From XYD12-FULL-36-8 sp964391015 (GTDB taxonomy: Bacteria > Bacteroidota > Ignavibacteria > Ignavibacteriales > Ignavibacteriaceae), in assembly GCA_964391015.1 (NCBI GenBank), contig CAYMKU010000013.1, forward strand, positions 22,836 through 86,835: DNA of 64,000 nt, written 5' to 3'. A program made the translations under genes and the position numbers. A model generated the notes under the pieces. It saw nothing but the letters and a program-made list of their open reading frames with translations, made no database searches and was not told the DNA's origin. Shown here one piece after another: positions 34,085-43,288 of the stretch; within the stretch, counting starts at the first letter, position 1, and the number at the start of each line of letters is the position of its first letter.

Positions 34085-35512
34085 TCAAACATCATAATAA
34101 AGTCCAAACTCATAAGGATGTGGTTGAAGAGCCATCGGTTTAACTTCTTTATCCATTTTATATTTTATCCATGTTTCAATCACGTCTTCTGTAAACACAT
34201 CACCCTTGAGAAGATATTCATGATCATTTCTCATACACTCCAGAGCTTCGCCCAAACTCCCAGGAGTTGATGGAACATTAACCAATTCTTCAGGCTCCAT
34301 ATCATAAATATCCTTATCCAATGGATCTCCAGGGTCAATACGATTTGTAATTCCATCCAAGCCTGCCATAAGCATTGCAGCAAAGGCAAGGTAAGGATTG
34401 CAAGAAGGATCGGGACATCTGAATTCAACTCGCTTAGCTTTTGGACTCGATGAATACATTGGGATCCTTATTGACGCACTTCGATTTCTCTGCGAATAAG
34501 CAAGATTCACAGGAGCTTCAAATCCTGGAACTAATCTCTTGTAAGAATTAGTTGTCGGGTTGGTGAATGCCAACAACGACGGAGCGTGCTTTAACAAACC
34601 ACCAATAAAGTATAATGCCATCTCGCTCAAACCAGCATAGCCGGAACCCGGGAACAACGGTTTACCTTTTTTCCACAAGCTTGTATGAACATGCATACCG
34701 CTTCCATTATCACCAAAGATTGGTTTCGGCATGTAAGTAACGGTTCGATTATTTTTTTTTGCAGTATTTTTTACAATATACTTAAACATCAATAGCTGAT
34801 CTGCAGCTTTAACTAATGGTTGAAACCTTAAATCGATTTCACATTGACCACCGCTTGCTACTTCGTGATGCTGTGCCTCCACATCAATTCCACAGTTCAC
34901 CAAATTTGTTACCATTTCATTTCTGAGGTCCATCAACTTATCAGTGGGAGGAACAGGAAAATATCCTTCTTTAAAGCGTGGTTTGTAACCAAGATTTGGA
35001 TTTTCATCCTTACCACTGTTCCACTTCCCTTCTATTGAATCAACAAAATAAAATTGGCTGTTTGGTTGTGAATCAAACCGAACATCATCAAAAATGAAAA
35101 ATTCAGCTTCAGGTCCATAAAAAACAGTATCAGCAATACCAGTTGAAACCAGATATGCTTCTGCTTTTTGTGCAATATTACGCGGACATCGAGTATACTT
35201 TTCCTTTGTAGCTGGTTCGTAAACATCACAAATTAAGCTAATTGTTGGCTGCTCAATAAATGGATCAACAAACAATGTGTTGGGATCAGGAATAATTAGC
35301 ATGTCACTTTCATTAATTGGTTTCCATCCACGGATCGAGGAACCATCAAAACCATAACCATCCTCGAAAGATCCTTCATTTAATTGTGTAACCGGAACTG
35401 TGAAATGCTGCCATTGACCTGGAAAATCCATAAACTTTAAATCAACGAATTTAATTCCGTTAGATTTAATGTACTTCAAAACATTGTCAATGGGTGATTC
35501 AGATTTAGCCAT
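34085..35512 (-). CDS. glnA: Glutamine synthetase type I
   Basis: 475 residues, dodecameric GSI. The N-terminal beta-grasp (LKFMDFPGQWQHFTVP) and DGSSIRGW latch, metal-site segments GPEAEFFIFD and EAQHHEVASGGQCEIDLRF, ATP-site NGSGMHVHTSLW and glutamate-site RNRSASIRIP are all present. Tyr403 in DIYDMEPEE corresponds to the adenylylation site of enteric GS (NLYDLPPEE), so covalent control is possible. It makes glutamine from glutamate and ammonium, supplying the assimilatory route alongside the NADP-type GDH. It sits 30 bp after the lrp-like regulator and 81 bp before amtB. Confidence 0.96.
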   Translation of the reverse strand: MAKSESPIDNVLKYIKSNGIKFVDLKFMDFPGQWQHFTVPVTQLNEGSFEDGYGFDGSSIRGWKPINESDMLIIPDPNTLFVDPFIEQPTISLICDVYEPATKEKYTRCPRNIAQKAEAYLVSTGIADTVFYGPEAEFFIFDDVRFDSQPNSQFYFVDSIEGKWNSGKDENPNLGYKPRFKEGYFPVPPTDKLMDLRNEMVTNLVNCGIDVEAQHHEVASGGQCEIDLRFQPLVKAADQLLMFKYIVKNTAKKNNRTVTYMPKPIFGDNGSGMHVHTSLWKKGKPLFPGSGYAGLSEMALYFIGGLLKHAPSLLAFTNPTTNSYKRLVPGFEAPVNLAYSQRNRSASIRIPMYSSSPKAKRVEFRCPDPSCNPYLAFAAMLMAGLDGITNRIDPGDPLDKDIYDMEPEELVNVPSTPGSLGEALECMRNDHEYLLKGDVFTEDVIETWIKYKMDKEVKPMALQPHPYEFGLYYDV

Positions 35513-35542
35513 AAGAACTCCTTTAAATATGAATGAATAACG

Positions 35543-35989
35543 TTAAATATCTATTTCTGTTGTCTCTTTTATCGTTGATAAAACAAACGTAGTCTTAGTT
35601 GATATAACTCCAGGCCAAGATTGAATTTCTGCCAAGAGTTTTTCCAATGCCTCAGTATTTTTTAAGATTGCTTTTAATAAATGAGAACCTTCGCCTAGAA
35701 CCGAGTGGCATTCCAATATCTGAGGAAGCTTTTCCACATGAGATATCAAGGATTTATAGTGCTTTGACGATTCCATCATTACCAGAATGTATGCCATAAT
35801 ATCATAACCGAATGCCTTGCGATTAAGTTTTGCATAATAGCCCTCAATCACATTTTTCTCTTCCATTTTATGAAGTCGTTCGCTAATTGCCGGAATTGAC
35901 ATGTTTGCCGCTTCTGCAAGCTCATTTCTCTTAGTTCTCCCTTCCTTTTGGAGAATTTTTAATACTTTAATATCTAAATCATCTAACAT
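35543..35989 (-). CDS. Lrp/AsnC-family transcriptional regulator
   Basis: 148 residues. An N-terminal winged helix-turn-helix (VLKILQKEGRTKRNELAEAANMS... ERLHKME) is followed by the alpha/beta ligand-binding RAM domain. These regulators sense amino acids and often control nitrogen genes. It heads the lrp-glnA-amtB operon and a palindrome lies 7-21 bases before its start, so autoregulation and control of the operon are likely. It is the only transcriptional regulator adjacent to the ammonium-assimilation genes. Confidence 0.93.
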   Translation of the reverse strand: MLDDLDIKVLKILQKEGRTKRNELAEAANMSIPAISERLHKMEEKNVIEGYYAKLNRKAFGYDIMAYILVMMESSKHYKSLISHVEKLPQILECHSVLGEGSHLLKAILKNTEALEKLLAEIQSWPGVISTKTTFVLSTIKETTEIDI

Positions 35990-35995
35990 AATTAT

Positions 35996-36010
35996 CCTAA
36001 TTATTTTAGG
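35996..36010. promoter_or_regulatory. Palindrome CCTAA-TTATT-TTAGG, candidate Lrp-family operator
   Basis: A perfect 5-bp inverted repeat around a 5-base AT centre lies just upstream of the Lrp-family gene. Size and AT-rich centre fit the 15-bp sites of Lrp/AsnC proteins. Binding is inferred from position only. Confidence 0.45.
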
Positions 36011-36233
36011 TTATTTGATGTAATTGTTTCAAATATAAAACCAATATTCTATTTTTGCAAGTACTGTAGTTTCAAAATCACATTCTTATGGTGATTCGAT
36101 TAGGAGCGATTTTCGCGAGAAAGTTTTACCGATTGAGAAGGAAATTTTTCCTGTGTTCTACGGCTAGAGAAGTATTCTGTGGAATTGTGGGGGTTTGAAC
36201 TGAAACTAAAAAGTCAAGGAGTCCCCTTCAGAA

Positions 36234-38075
36234 TTATTTCACAAGTATCATACCTCTTGTTTGTGAGGATTTACCGGCGTGAAGATTATAATAGTAAATT
36301 CCACTCGCTATGCTTTTATGCATGTTAGTATCAAAAATAACTTCATGTGTACCCGCTCCCAACTCTTGATCTACAAGCGTTTCAACTAACTCTCCAACTG
36401 AATTGAAAATCCGTAATTGAACTTTTGCCCGTTCTTTCAAAACAAATCTAATTGTGGTCTGTGCATTAAAGGGATTCGGATAATTCTGAAAAAGTGTAAA
36501 TTCTGTCGGTGTTATTTCTTCATTAATTGATGACACTGGCCCTCTGTAAATAATTCTAAATGCATCCGCTGCAACGATTCCTGTGGTATTATTGTTCATC
36601 TTAATTGAGATGATACCATTAGAATTTAGTGTTGCTTCTGATAAAAAATTCCATTGGCCTCCATTAGTTCTCTGTGTTTTATCAACAATCGTCTCATTCC
36701 CGTTTGCATTAATTGTGAACCGAGTACTGTAGGAGTAGTTGCTGTTTGAAGGCCACCAACCGTAAACATCATATTTCCCCGACTGAAGATTCGAGGTGGA
36801 ATACTCTATGGTTAAAGTACTACTGCCAATTGGTGCGGTGAAAAAATTATCACTATAAAATTCTAATCCTGTGGTATGTGTTTTCCAAGTTCCATTTGCA
36901 ATTGCATTTTTATTATCCATGACAATCCATTTAGGATGAGATAGCTCTAAATATTCCGCAATTGCGTAAACATTACGATATCCAAGTTCTTTCAAATTAA
37001 AATTTTCCACCCAAATACCTGTCGAGTACTTATCGTATGGAGTTTCATAAGTCAAAGCTAATACCTGCTCACCATGATTGTTCCATAGCCATCCTTCAGG
37101 AAAGACGGCACTTAAATTTGATTCGCTATAGTCCCCCGGATCAAAGTAAGGATTATCCGAAGTATTCAAATTTGAAAATTGATATTCCTTTCTATAATAT
37201 TTTGGATTTGTTGAGCTGGGCGTATGAATCCAAAACGTACAATATGAAGCAGCTTGTGAGTGGAGATTATTGAAAACTGAAAGAATTTTTTCACTGTTTA
37301 TTTGTGCCATTCTCTGCTTAAGTATTTTTACTTCCTTGGACGTTTCAGCATCAGATTTATTCCAATTAGATTCTACATCAATGCCACTAAAATTCGTCCT
37401 TGACCTGCCATAATAAACCCCGTCGGGATTAGTAAAAGGAATTAAATAGAAAATTATCTTCTGACGGTAAAAGGAAATAACCTCATCATCGCTCAACAAT
37501 TTTTGAACAATGCCGTCAAAATGCCAAGAGCTTGGTGTTTCGCCAGGATGAGTGCGTGCATGTATCCACACACGATATTTTTCGTTGTTTGGGATTGATT
37601 GATCGGTAATTGTTATTTGCTGAATTGGAAACCCATGGTCTGTTAATCCCAATGTATCAACTTTCACATAAGAACTAAGTTTCCATTCTGTTATTCTTTC
37701 TTGAAGAAAACTAAAATTATAAGGCGTATAATAAGCAACGTAAACAGTATCTTCAGTAAAAGTTTTTTGAAACATACGGAGCGAAGGACTTTCCGATGCT
37801 GTAAACCTTGTAAAGTCTCGGTTATTATATGAATACATAGGTCGGTTAACATCGGTGCTTGTTATCGTAACACGAATGAATTTGTTCCTAACTCCTCTTA
37901 TTCTGAAGTAGAACCATCTTCCTCCAATATCAGATATTGTCGTCACTGTATAGTTTATAGAATCAGTTGTTGAAACGGTGTTAATATTTCCACTTTCAAA
38001 ATTTGCATCAAAAGAAATCTGCGCAAATGAAAGAGCATTAATACCGAGCAAAAGCATTAGTAAAAATATTTTCAA
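36234..38075 (-). CDS. Secreted M14-family zinc carboxypeptidase with golvesin-like and T9SS domains
   Basis: 613 residues. After a signal peptide (1-18) comes a beta-rich N-domain (about 20-130) like that of cytosolic-carboxypeptidase-type M14 proteins, then the catalytic domain with His176 and Glu179 (RTHPGE), NPDG at 216-219, GIDVESNW, zinc His272 (NLHSQ) and catalytic Glu344 (TYETPYD). Residues about 385-510 form a beta-sandwich module (YGWWPSNSNYS... AADAFRIIY) like the golvesin/xanthan-lyase C-terminal domain. The T9SS type A domain follows (NYPNPFNAQTT, about 540-613). It should digest peptides outside the cell. No operon partner is evident. Confidence 0.9.
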   Translation of the reverse strand: MKIFLLMLLLGINALSFAQISFDANFESGNINTVSTTDSINYTVTTISDIGGRWFYFRIRGVRNKFIRVTITSTDVNRPMYSYNNRDFTRFTASESPSLRMFQKTFTEDTVYVAYYTPYNFSFLQERITEWKLSSYVKVDTLGLTDHGFPIQQITITDQSIPNNEKYRVWIHARTHPGETPSSWHFDGIVQKLLSDDEVISFYRQKIIFYLIPFTNPDGVYYGRSRTNFSGIDVESNWNKSDAETSKEVKILKQRMAQINSEKILSVFNNLHSQAASYCTFWIHTPSSTNPKYYRKEYQFSNLNTSDNPYFDPGDYSESNLSAVFPEGWLWNNHGEQVLALTYETPYDKYSTGIWVENFNLKELGYRNVYAIAEYLELSHPKWIVMDNKNAIANGTWKTHTTGLEFYSDNFFTAPIGSSTLTIEYSTSNLQSGKYDVYGWWPSNSNYSYSTRFTINANGNETIVDKTQRTNGGQWNFLSEATLNSNGIISIKMNNNTTGIVAADAFRIIYRGPVSSINEEITPTEFTLFQNYPNPFNAQTTIRFVLKERAKVQLRIFNSVGELVETLVDQELGAGTHEVIFDTNMHKSIASGIYYYNLHAGKSSQTRGMILVK

Positions 38076-38115
38076 ACTAGTTTATTCCCAATTAATTAAA
38101 GAGTGTAAAGTGCTA

Positions 38116-38928
38116 TTATTTTTGCAGTCCAAATTTAGTAAATGCTCCCTTAGTTTTTTTTACCTCATTAAATAATTCTAGGTTTTTGTGTTCCCTTTTT
38201 TGAAGCTCGTGATAAAGATGATACTGGATTGCAATGTTATTCAATGACTTAAACTTGATGCCCAATAACTCGGCTCTAAATTGAATGTCGCTATCCTCAC
38301 CAATGGAAGGGGCTTCATATCTTTCATCAAAGCCATTTATTTTTTCGAGGTCAGATTTATGAATGGAGAAATTGCATCCAAGAATTCCTCGTTCCTTTTG
38401 ATTGAAATATTTTCTCAAGACTCTGTACTTAAAGTAAAATCCCTTCTCAATATCAATTGATTTACCAAACAACCCATCTATAATTAACGAAAACATTTTA
38501 TTTTCCAGAATACCCGCTCTGATAAGCTCGCTTGTCAACTTTTTTGTTATTCTCTCCGAAAGATTAACTCGTCTTCCCGTCAAGCAAATTTCAAGAGAAC
38601 GATTCTGGTAATGCTCTTCGACAAACTTGCGATGAGGAACGCAATCTCCATCAATAAAAATTAGATATTCCGAAACAGAATTTAGAATTGCTGTATTGAG
38701 AATTTTGTTTTTTCTGAATCCTCTATCTTCCTGCCAAACGTGAATGAGAGGAAACGAAATTTGACTTGCTAATAGCTCAATTTCTTTTACAACATCTTGA
38801 TTTGAACCATCATCAGCTAAAATAATCTCAAAGTTACGGAAGGTTTGACGCTCAAGTCCAGACAACACCAATTTGAGATAATCAATTCTATTATAAAAAG
38901 ATATTATTAGCGAACAATCAATCATCAT
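38116..38928 (-). CDS. GT2-family glycosyltransferase
   Basis: 270 residues. The GT-A fold is marked by SLIISFYNRIDYLKLVL, ADDGSNQD, the metal-binding DGD in IFIDGDCVPH, and a C-terminal FDERYEAPSIGEDSD segment like that of galactosyltransferase-type GT2 enzymes. I place the start at 38928, where ATGATG overlaps the stop of a small upstream gene (ATGATGATTGA), instead of the farther ATG at 39039; the 37 extra residues would be an out-of-frame translation of that small gene and are almost all basic. It probably adds a sugar to a surface glycan; donor and acceptor are unknown. Confidence 0.85.
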   Translation of the reverse strand: MMIDCSLIISFYNRIDYLKLVLSGLERQTFRNFEIILADDGSNQDVVKEIELLASQISFPLIHVWQEDRGFRKNKILNTAILNSVSEYLIFIDGDCVPHRKFVEEHYQNRSLEICLTGRRVNLSERITKKLTSELIRAGILENKMFSLIIDGLFGKSIDIEKGFYFKYRVLRKYFNQKERGILGCNFSIHKSDLEKINGFDERYEAPSIGEDSDIQFRAELLGIKFKSLNNIAIQYHLYHELQKREHKNLELFNEVKKTKGAFTKFGLQK

Positions 38929-39052
38929 TAATGGATTTGCGTATTTTTTCTTTTTCTTTGGTTCTATCATAAGCATCTTTGCTTTTTTCAACCTTGGGTG
39001 GCTTTTGTGGAAGCGGAATCCGTTTCTTTTTCTTCTCAACTCTAATCTTCAT
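38918..39052 (-). CDS. 44-residue Lys/Pro-rich small protein coupled to the glycosyltransferase
   Basis: Starts with ATG at 39052 and stops with TGA at 38918, overlapping the glycosyltransferase start. The product is very basic and low in complexity (RVEKKKKRIPLPQKPPK, then TKEKEKIRKS). The start/stop overlap is the usual sign of a coupled gene pair, which is the main support. No function known. The region is also read in another frame as a possible extension of the glycosyltransferase, which I think is wrong. Confidence 0.5.
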   Translation of the reverse strand: MKIRVEKKKKRIPLPQKPPKVEKSKDAYDRTKEKEKIRKSINDD

Positions 39053-39137
39053 GATAAACATTTTTATTAATAATTCTGACAATGATTCAACAGAATTACA
39101 TCGTCAAAGATTATTCTTTTCCCAAATTATTCAAGAA

Positions 39138-39296
39138 TTAAAATATAGCATAAATAAATGGGGCTAATGCCGAACCTTGAGTAAGAATAATCAATCCACC
39201 AAGTAAAACAAGCATTATTAATATTGGTGCAAGCCACCATTTTTTACGAACTCGAAGAAATTGCCAAAGTTCTTTAAGTATAGATAATTTACTCAT
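39138..39296 (-). CDS. DUF5989-family small membrane protein
   Basis: 52 residues: a short amphipathic start (MSKLSILKELWQFLRVRKKWW), one hydrophobic helix (about 22-40) and a conserved ending QGSALAPFIYAIF. This matches the DUF5989 family, which is often found near carbamoyltransferase and SGNH-hydrolase genes in surface-polysaccharide loci. A ribosome site (AAAGGA) lies about 9 bases upstream. Downstream on the same strand come the small basic protein and the GT2 gene; an SGNH protein lies 2 kb away on the other strand. Function is not known. Confidence 0.8.
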   Translation of the reverse strand: MSKLSILKELWQFLRVRKKWWLAPILIMLVLLGGLIILTQGSALAPFIYAIF

Positions 39297-39366
39297 AGGA
39301 GTTTTCCTTTTTCATTATAGCAAAAATTGATTTTTTTCACTCACTTTCAAACTGTTCAAACAGTAA

Positions 39367-41199
39367 TTATTTTATTAAAAAAATACCACTGGAATTAGGG
39401 TCTATTTCCAAAATATTATTATCAATTAACTTCTCATCTTTGTTTTTAAAAAGATCAATCACCTTTGGATTGCTTCCTAATATTGGGGAGTATGATTTTA
39501 GAGCAATATTTATTTTGTGGTTATTATTATTTAAGACTACCATTACTATTTCATTATTATCAACTCTAAAATAAGTATAAACTTCATCTGTAGGTGGAAA
39601 GTGAACTAAGCTTCCGAGGCTGGTCGATAAGTGGTTTTTCCTAAGTTGAATAAGGTTTCTGATGAAGTCATATATTTGATTTTCATTTTCTGTCCTACCA
39701 TCTTTGGTAAAAGCACTCCTCTTTTGATTTGGAAAACCACCTGGAAATTCTTCTCTCAATTCTCCGTGTGACTTTCCGCCAATCATACCTAGTTCTGTTC
39801 CGTAATAAATCTGAGGGATTCCCCGTGTTGTTAATAAAAATGTTAAAACTAGTTTAAATTTAGAAATATCTTTTTTTGCTACATACATCAATCGTTCTAC
39901 ATCATGATTATCTGCAAAGGTAAGAAGGTTATTCGGATCTGTGTAAAGAAAATCCTCTGCTAATGTTTCATACAAACTTTTGATACTTCCATTTGGTTCT
40001 CCAAAATTTTTGATTGCTCGATACAATCCAAAATCAATTAGAGAAGGTAAATTTGTGTCCAGCTTATTATTTAACTTGTTGTTCCTTTGATATGGTGCAA
40101 GCAGTGCTGGATCTTCTATCCAAACTTCACCAGTAATATTAAAGTCTGGATACTCTTCCAATATAGCTCTGTTCCATTCAGCTAAAAATTTTTGATCTGA
40201 ATATGGATATGTGTCCTCGCGTATCCCATCTAAGCCCGCATATTCAATCCACCAAAGAGTGTTTTGAATCAAATATTTTGTGACAAAAGAATTGCGTTGA
40301 TTAAGATCAGGCATTTCTTCTACAAACCAACCATTAATTGTGCTATCACTTGTGAATTCACTAGAATAAGAGGAATAAAGCGAAATTTTTTCATGCGGTG
40401 TAATAAAATGACTTTTCTTTGATCCATTAAACCAATCCTGAAATGGTGAATTATCAACCCAAGGATGATTAATACCAATATGATTATTTATATGATCAAA
40501 AATCACCTTCAATCCTTTTTGATGTGCTGTTTCCACAAGTTTTTTATACAATTCATTTGTACCAAATCGTTCGTCTATTTTATATAGATTAGTAGCGGCA
40601 TAACCATGATAGCTCATCACAGAATTGTTTTCCAACAGAGGATTAATCCAAATAGCAGTAAAACCTATTTCCTTTATGTAATCGAGATGATTCATGATTC
40701 CTTTTATATCTCCGCCATGTCTTCCCATTTCTGACCCGAAAGGATAATCAGAAATATATTTTGAACTTCTATCATTGCTTTCATCACCATTGCAAAACCT
40801 ATCTGGAGTTATTAAGTAGATTACATCACCTGAATTAAATCCTTTGAAACAATTTTTACAATTTTCCCTAATGTAAATAGGAATTTCAATCAGGACGGTA
40901 TCAATATTATTTGAAAGAAATATTTTATATGATTTACTTTGTTGAGCTTGAGGTATTTCAACATCTAGAAGGCAATAATCTGATTTATCAGCATTATATA
41001 TTTTACTCACCTTTAACTCACTTAAATCATCAACCGCATGTAAATCATTAAGATTATTTCCGTACAACATGAATTGAACCAAATTTAATTTCATATTGCT
41101 CCACCAATTTGGCGGTTCAATTTTATCAATTCTTATACTTTGGGAATATACCTCAAAAAATAAACATAGAACTACCACTGTATTTTTAACTGGTTTCAT
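39367..41199 (-). CDS. GH13 alpha-amylase-family hydrolase (2), SusA/neopullulanase-like
   Basis: 610 residues with a signal peptide (about 1-20) and an N-terminal cyclomaltodextrinase-type beta domain (about 21-112). Barrel regions: Asp235-x4-His240 (DHINNH), GIREDT with nucleophile Asp329, ITGEVW with acid/base Glu358, and ADNHDVER with His432-Asp433. Cys114 and Cys117 (CKNC) could form a disulfide or metal site. It resembles periplasmic neopullulanases that degrade maltodextrins in Sus-type systems. It is only distantly similar to the amylase at 26176. It diverges from the SGNH/TPR gene. Confidence 0.92.
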   Translation of the reverse strand: MKPVKNTVVVLCLFFEVYSQSIRIDKIEPPNWWSNMKLNLVQFMLYGNNLNDLHAVDDLSELKVSKIYNADKSDYCLLDVEIPQAQQSKSYKIFLSNNIDTVLIEIPIYIRENCKNCFKGFNSGDVIYLITPDRFCNGDESNDRSSKYISDYPFGSEMGRHGGDIKGIMNHLDYIKEIGFTAIWINPLLENNSVMSYHGYAATNLYKIDERFGTNELYKKLVETAHQKGLKVIFDHINNHIGINHPWVDNSPFQDWFNGSKKSHFITPHEKISLYSSYSSEFTSDSTINGWFVEEMPDLNQRNSFVTKYLIQNTLWWIEYAGLDGIREDTYPYSDQKFLAEWNRAILEEYPDFNITGEVWIEDPALLAPYQRNNKLNNKLDTNLPSLIDFGLYRAIKNFGEPNGSIKSLYETLAEDFLYTDPNNLLTFADNHDVERLMYVAKKDISKFKLVLTFLLTTRGIPQIYYGTELGMIGGKSHGELREEFPGGFPNQKRSAFTKDGRTENENQIYDFIRNLIQLRKNHLSTSLGSLVHFPPTDEVYTYFRVDNNEIVMVVLNNNNHKINIALKSYSPILGSNPKVIDLFKNKDEKLIDNNILEIDPNSSGIFLIK

Positions 41200-41298
41200 T
41201 TGCTCTCATTATTCCTCATGGATTTTAAAAAATATAATGGAAATATAAATTGATTCGATTTCAATTCCACTTTCACGAGATAGGAGCATTTAGTATTT

Positions 41299-43230
41299 TT
41301 GAAAAAATTTTTAGGTAATCTATTGAAACCTACACAAAAGAAAATAAACCAGCCGCAATCTGAAAAAACTAAAAAAAAATCTATACCAAAATGGTTTTTT
41401 GTAATACTTATACTAATTCCATTTTTGTTTTTTATTCTCCTGGAAATATCATTACGACTTTTTAATTACGGAAAAGATATACCACAGTGGGTTGATGCAA
41501 GACGAGGAAAATATATTATAAATCCCGACGTAGCATATCGCTACTTTAACCAGGTCGAAAATATTCCGACAACAATTGAAGATATTTTCGATCAACGAAA
41601 AAAAGGAAATGCTTTCAGAGTTTTTGTTTTGGGTGAAAGCAGCACCGCAGGTTTCCCTTACTTACCGATGGGGGCTTTTTCACGCTATATTAGGAAAAGA
41701 TTAGAACTTACTTATCCAAATTCGACAATTGAAGTTGTAAACATCAGTTTATCGGCTGTAAACACTTATACAATTTTAGATTTATTACCAGGCGTCCTGG
41801 AACAAAAACCAGACTTAATTTTAATTTATGCAGGGCACAACGAATACTATGGTGCATTGGGTGTGGGTTCGATGGAATCATTAGGTACTTCCCGCAGCAT
41901 AGTGAAACTTGTTTTGTACCTCAATAACTTCAAAACGGTGCAGCTGATCCGAAACACTATTGCTAAAACATTATCTTTATTTGCTTCTGAAAATATTGAT
42001 GATTCTCCTGGGACTTTAATGTCTCGTATGGCAAAAGATCAATACATCCCCTTAAACTCAGACAAATATACCTTGGGGCTTGATCAGTTTGAAGAAAACA
42101 TGCGAGAGATTATAGACCTAATAAAAAAAAATAATGTACCAATTATTGTAGGAAGAGTTGTATCCAATCTGAAAGATCAAAAACCATTTATTTCCATTCC
42201 TTCAGGAAAATATCCATCTGCTAATCAGGTTTATGACCAAGCAAAAAAGAAATTTAATGCTGGCGATTTTAGATATGCCGATTCCCTTTTCAGATTAGCA
42301 AAAGATTTGGATGCACTTAGATTCCGAGCACCAGAGATGGTAAATCAAATTATTATGAAGTTGTGCAGAGAATATAAAATAAACTATGCTGTAGTGGATT
42401 CGATATTCATGTTGGCAAGTCCAGATGGTATTGTGGGTAACAATTTAATGACAGATCACCTTCACCCCAACGTTGAGGGTTATCAACTGATGGGAAAAGC
42501 TTATTATGAAGCGATGGAACATGCGGATTATTTACCTAAAAACGAAAAACCACAAATACCTTTTGCTGTGCAAGATAGTATTACAAAGGTAAATTTTGTT
42601 TTTTCTGATCTTGACTCAACGATTGGTAATTGCAGAATTTTATTATTAGAAAATGACTGGCCGTTTATTGAAAAATCTCAGAAGAAGCTGACAAAATTTT
42701 TATTCACCCCGAAGAATTTTTTAGATTCGATAGCAGCCGAATTTATGCTCAATAAAATCTCCTGGGCTAATGCTCATTTAGCTGCTGCAGAAGTTTATTT
42801 AAAAAGAAACGATATTATGAATTATCTAAAACACATGGATATTTTACTTTATCAATATCCCATCGTCGTCGAATATTATGACCAAATATCTCTCACCTTA
42901 TTGCAAAAACAACTATACGACATCGCATTGAAATATCTGATTGCAAGATATAAAATTGAACCCGACGATTATAGTACAAAGTGGCTTGGAAACATTGCGT
43001 TGTTTAAAGGAAAATATGATGAAGCAATTTTTTACTTGACTAAAAGTTGCGAGCTGAATTCAAATGACACACAAGTTTTATATAACCTGGCAGGAGCATA
43101 TTCACAAAAGAAAGATTACCAAACGGCACTTAATATTGTCAATAAATGCTTAGGAATTGATCCCAATTATCCACAAGCAAATAATTTAAAACAGCAATTA
43201 ACACAAGCAGTTGCGAACCAAAAGCAATAA
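41299..43230 (+). CDS. Membrane-anchored SGNH hydrolase-like protein with C-terminal TPRs
   Basis: 643 residues. A basic 30-residue head and one membrane helix (about 31-51) anchor the protein. The SGNH domain has block I VLGESSTAG with Ser114, the GHNEYYG block III with Asn, and block V DHLHPN with the Asp and His of the catalytic triad. It may add or remove acyl groups on a surface glycan. About 490-640 holds three or four tetratricopeptide repeats (YDIALKYLIARYKIEP, YDEAIFYLTKSCELNS, YQTALNIVNKCLGIDP). The start is TTG at 41299. A terminator immediately follows the stop. Confidence 0.85.
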   Translation: MKKFLGNLLKPTQKKINQPQSEKTKKKSIPKWFFVILILIPFLFFILLEISLRLFNYGKDIPQWVDARRGKYIINPDVAYRYFNQVENIPTTIEDIFDQRKKGNAFRVFVLGESSTAGFPYLPMGAFSRYIRKRLELTYPNSTIEVVNISLSAVNTYTILDLLPGVLEQKPDLILIYAGHNEYYGALGVGSMESLGTSRSIVKLVLYLNNFKTVQLIRNTIAKTLSLFASENIDDSPGTLMSRMAKDQYIPLNSDKYTLGLDQFEENMREIIDLIKKNNVPIIVGRVVSNLKDQKPFISIPSGKYPSANQVYDQAKKKFNAGDFRYADSLFRLAKDLDALRFRAPEMVNQIIMKLCREYKINYAVVDSIFMLASPDGIVGNNLMTDHLHPNVEGYQLMGKAYYEAMEHADYLPKNEKPQIPFAVQDSITKVNFVFSDLDSTIGNCRILLLENDWPFIEKSQKKLTKFLFTPKNFLDSIAAEFMLNKISWANAHLAAAEVYLKRNDIMNYLKHMDILLYQYPIVVEYYDQISLTLLQKQLYDIALKYLIARYKIEPDDYSTKWLGNIALFKGKYDEAIFYLTKSCELNSNDTQVLYNLAGAYSQKKDYQTALNIVNKCLGIDPNYPQANNLKQQLTQAVANQKQ

Positions 43231-43260
43231 AAAAGCCGGTTATATTTCAAACCGGCTTTT
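43231..43260. terminator. Bidirectional hairpin terminator
   Basis: A perfect 11-bp inverted repeat (43231-43241 with 43250-43260, AAAAGCCGGTT and its complement) lies directly after the SGNH gene and before the convergent starch-binding-like gene. A and T runs flank it, so it can work in both directions. Confidence 0.85.
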
Positions 43261-43288
43261 CCGTTAAGCAATATTAAGCCTCGAAGTT

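Noticed and set aside
38928..39039. N-terminal 37-residue extension of the glycosyltransferase
   Set aside because: It reads through a separate small gene in another frame; the start/stop overlap at 38918-38928 fits better.
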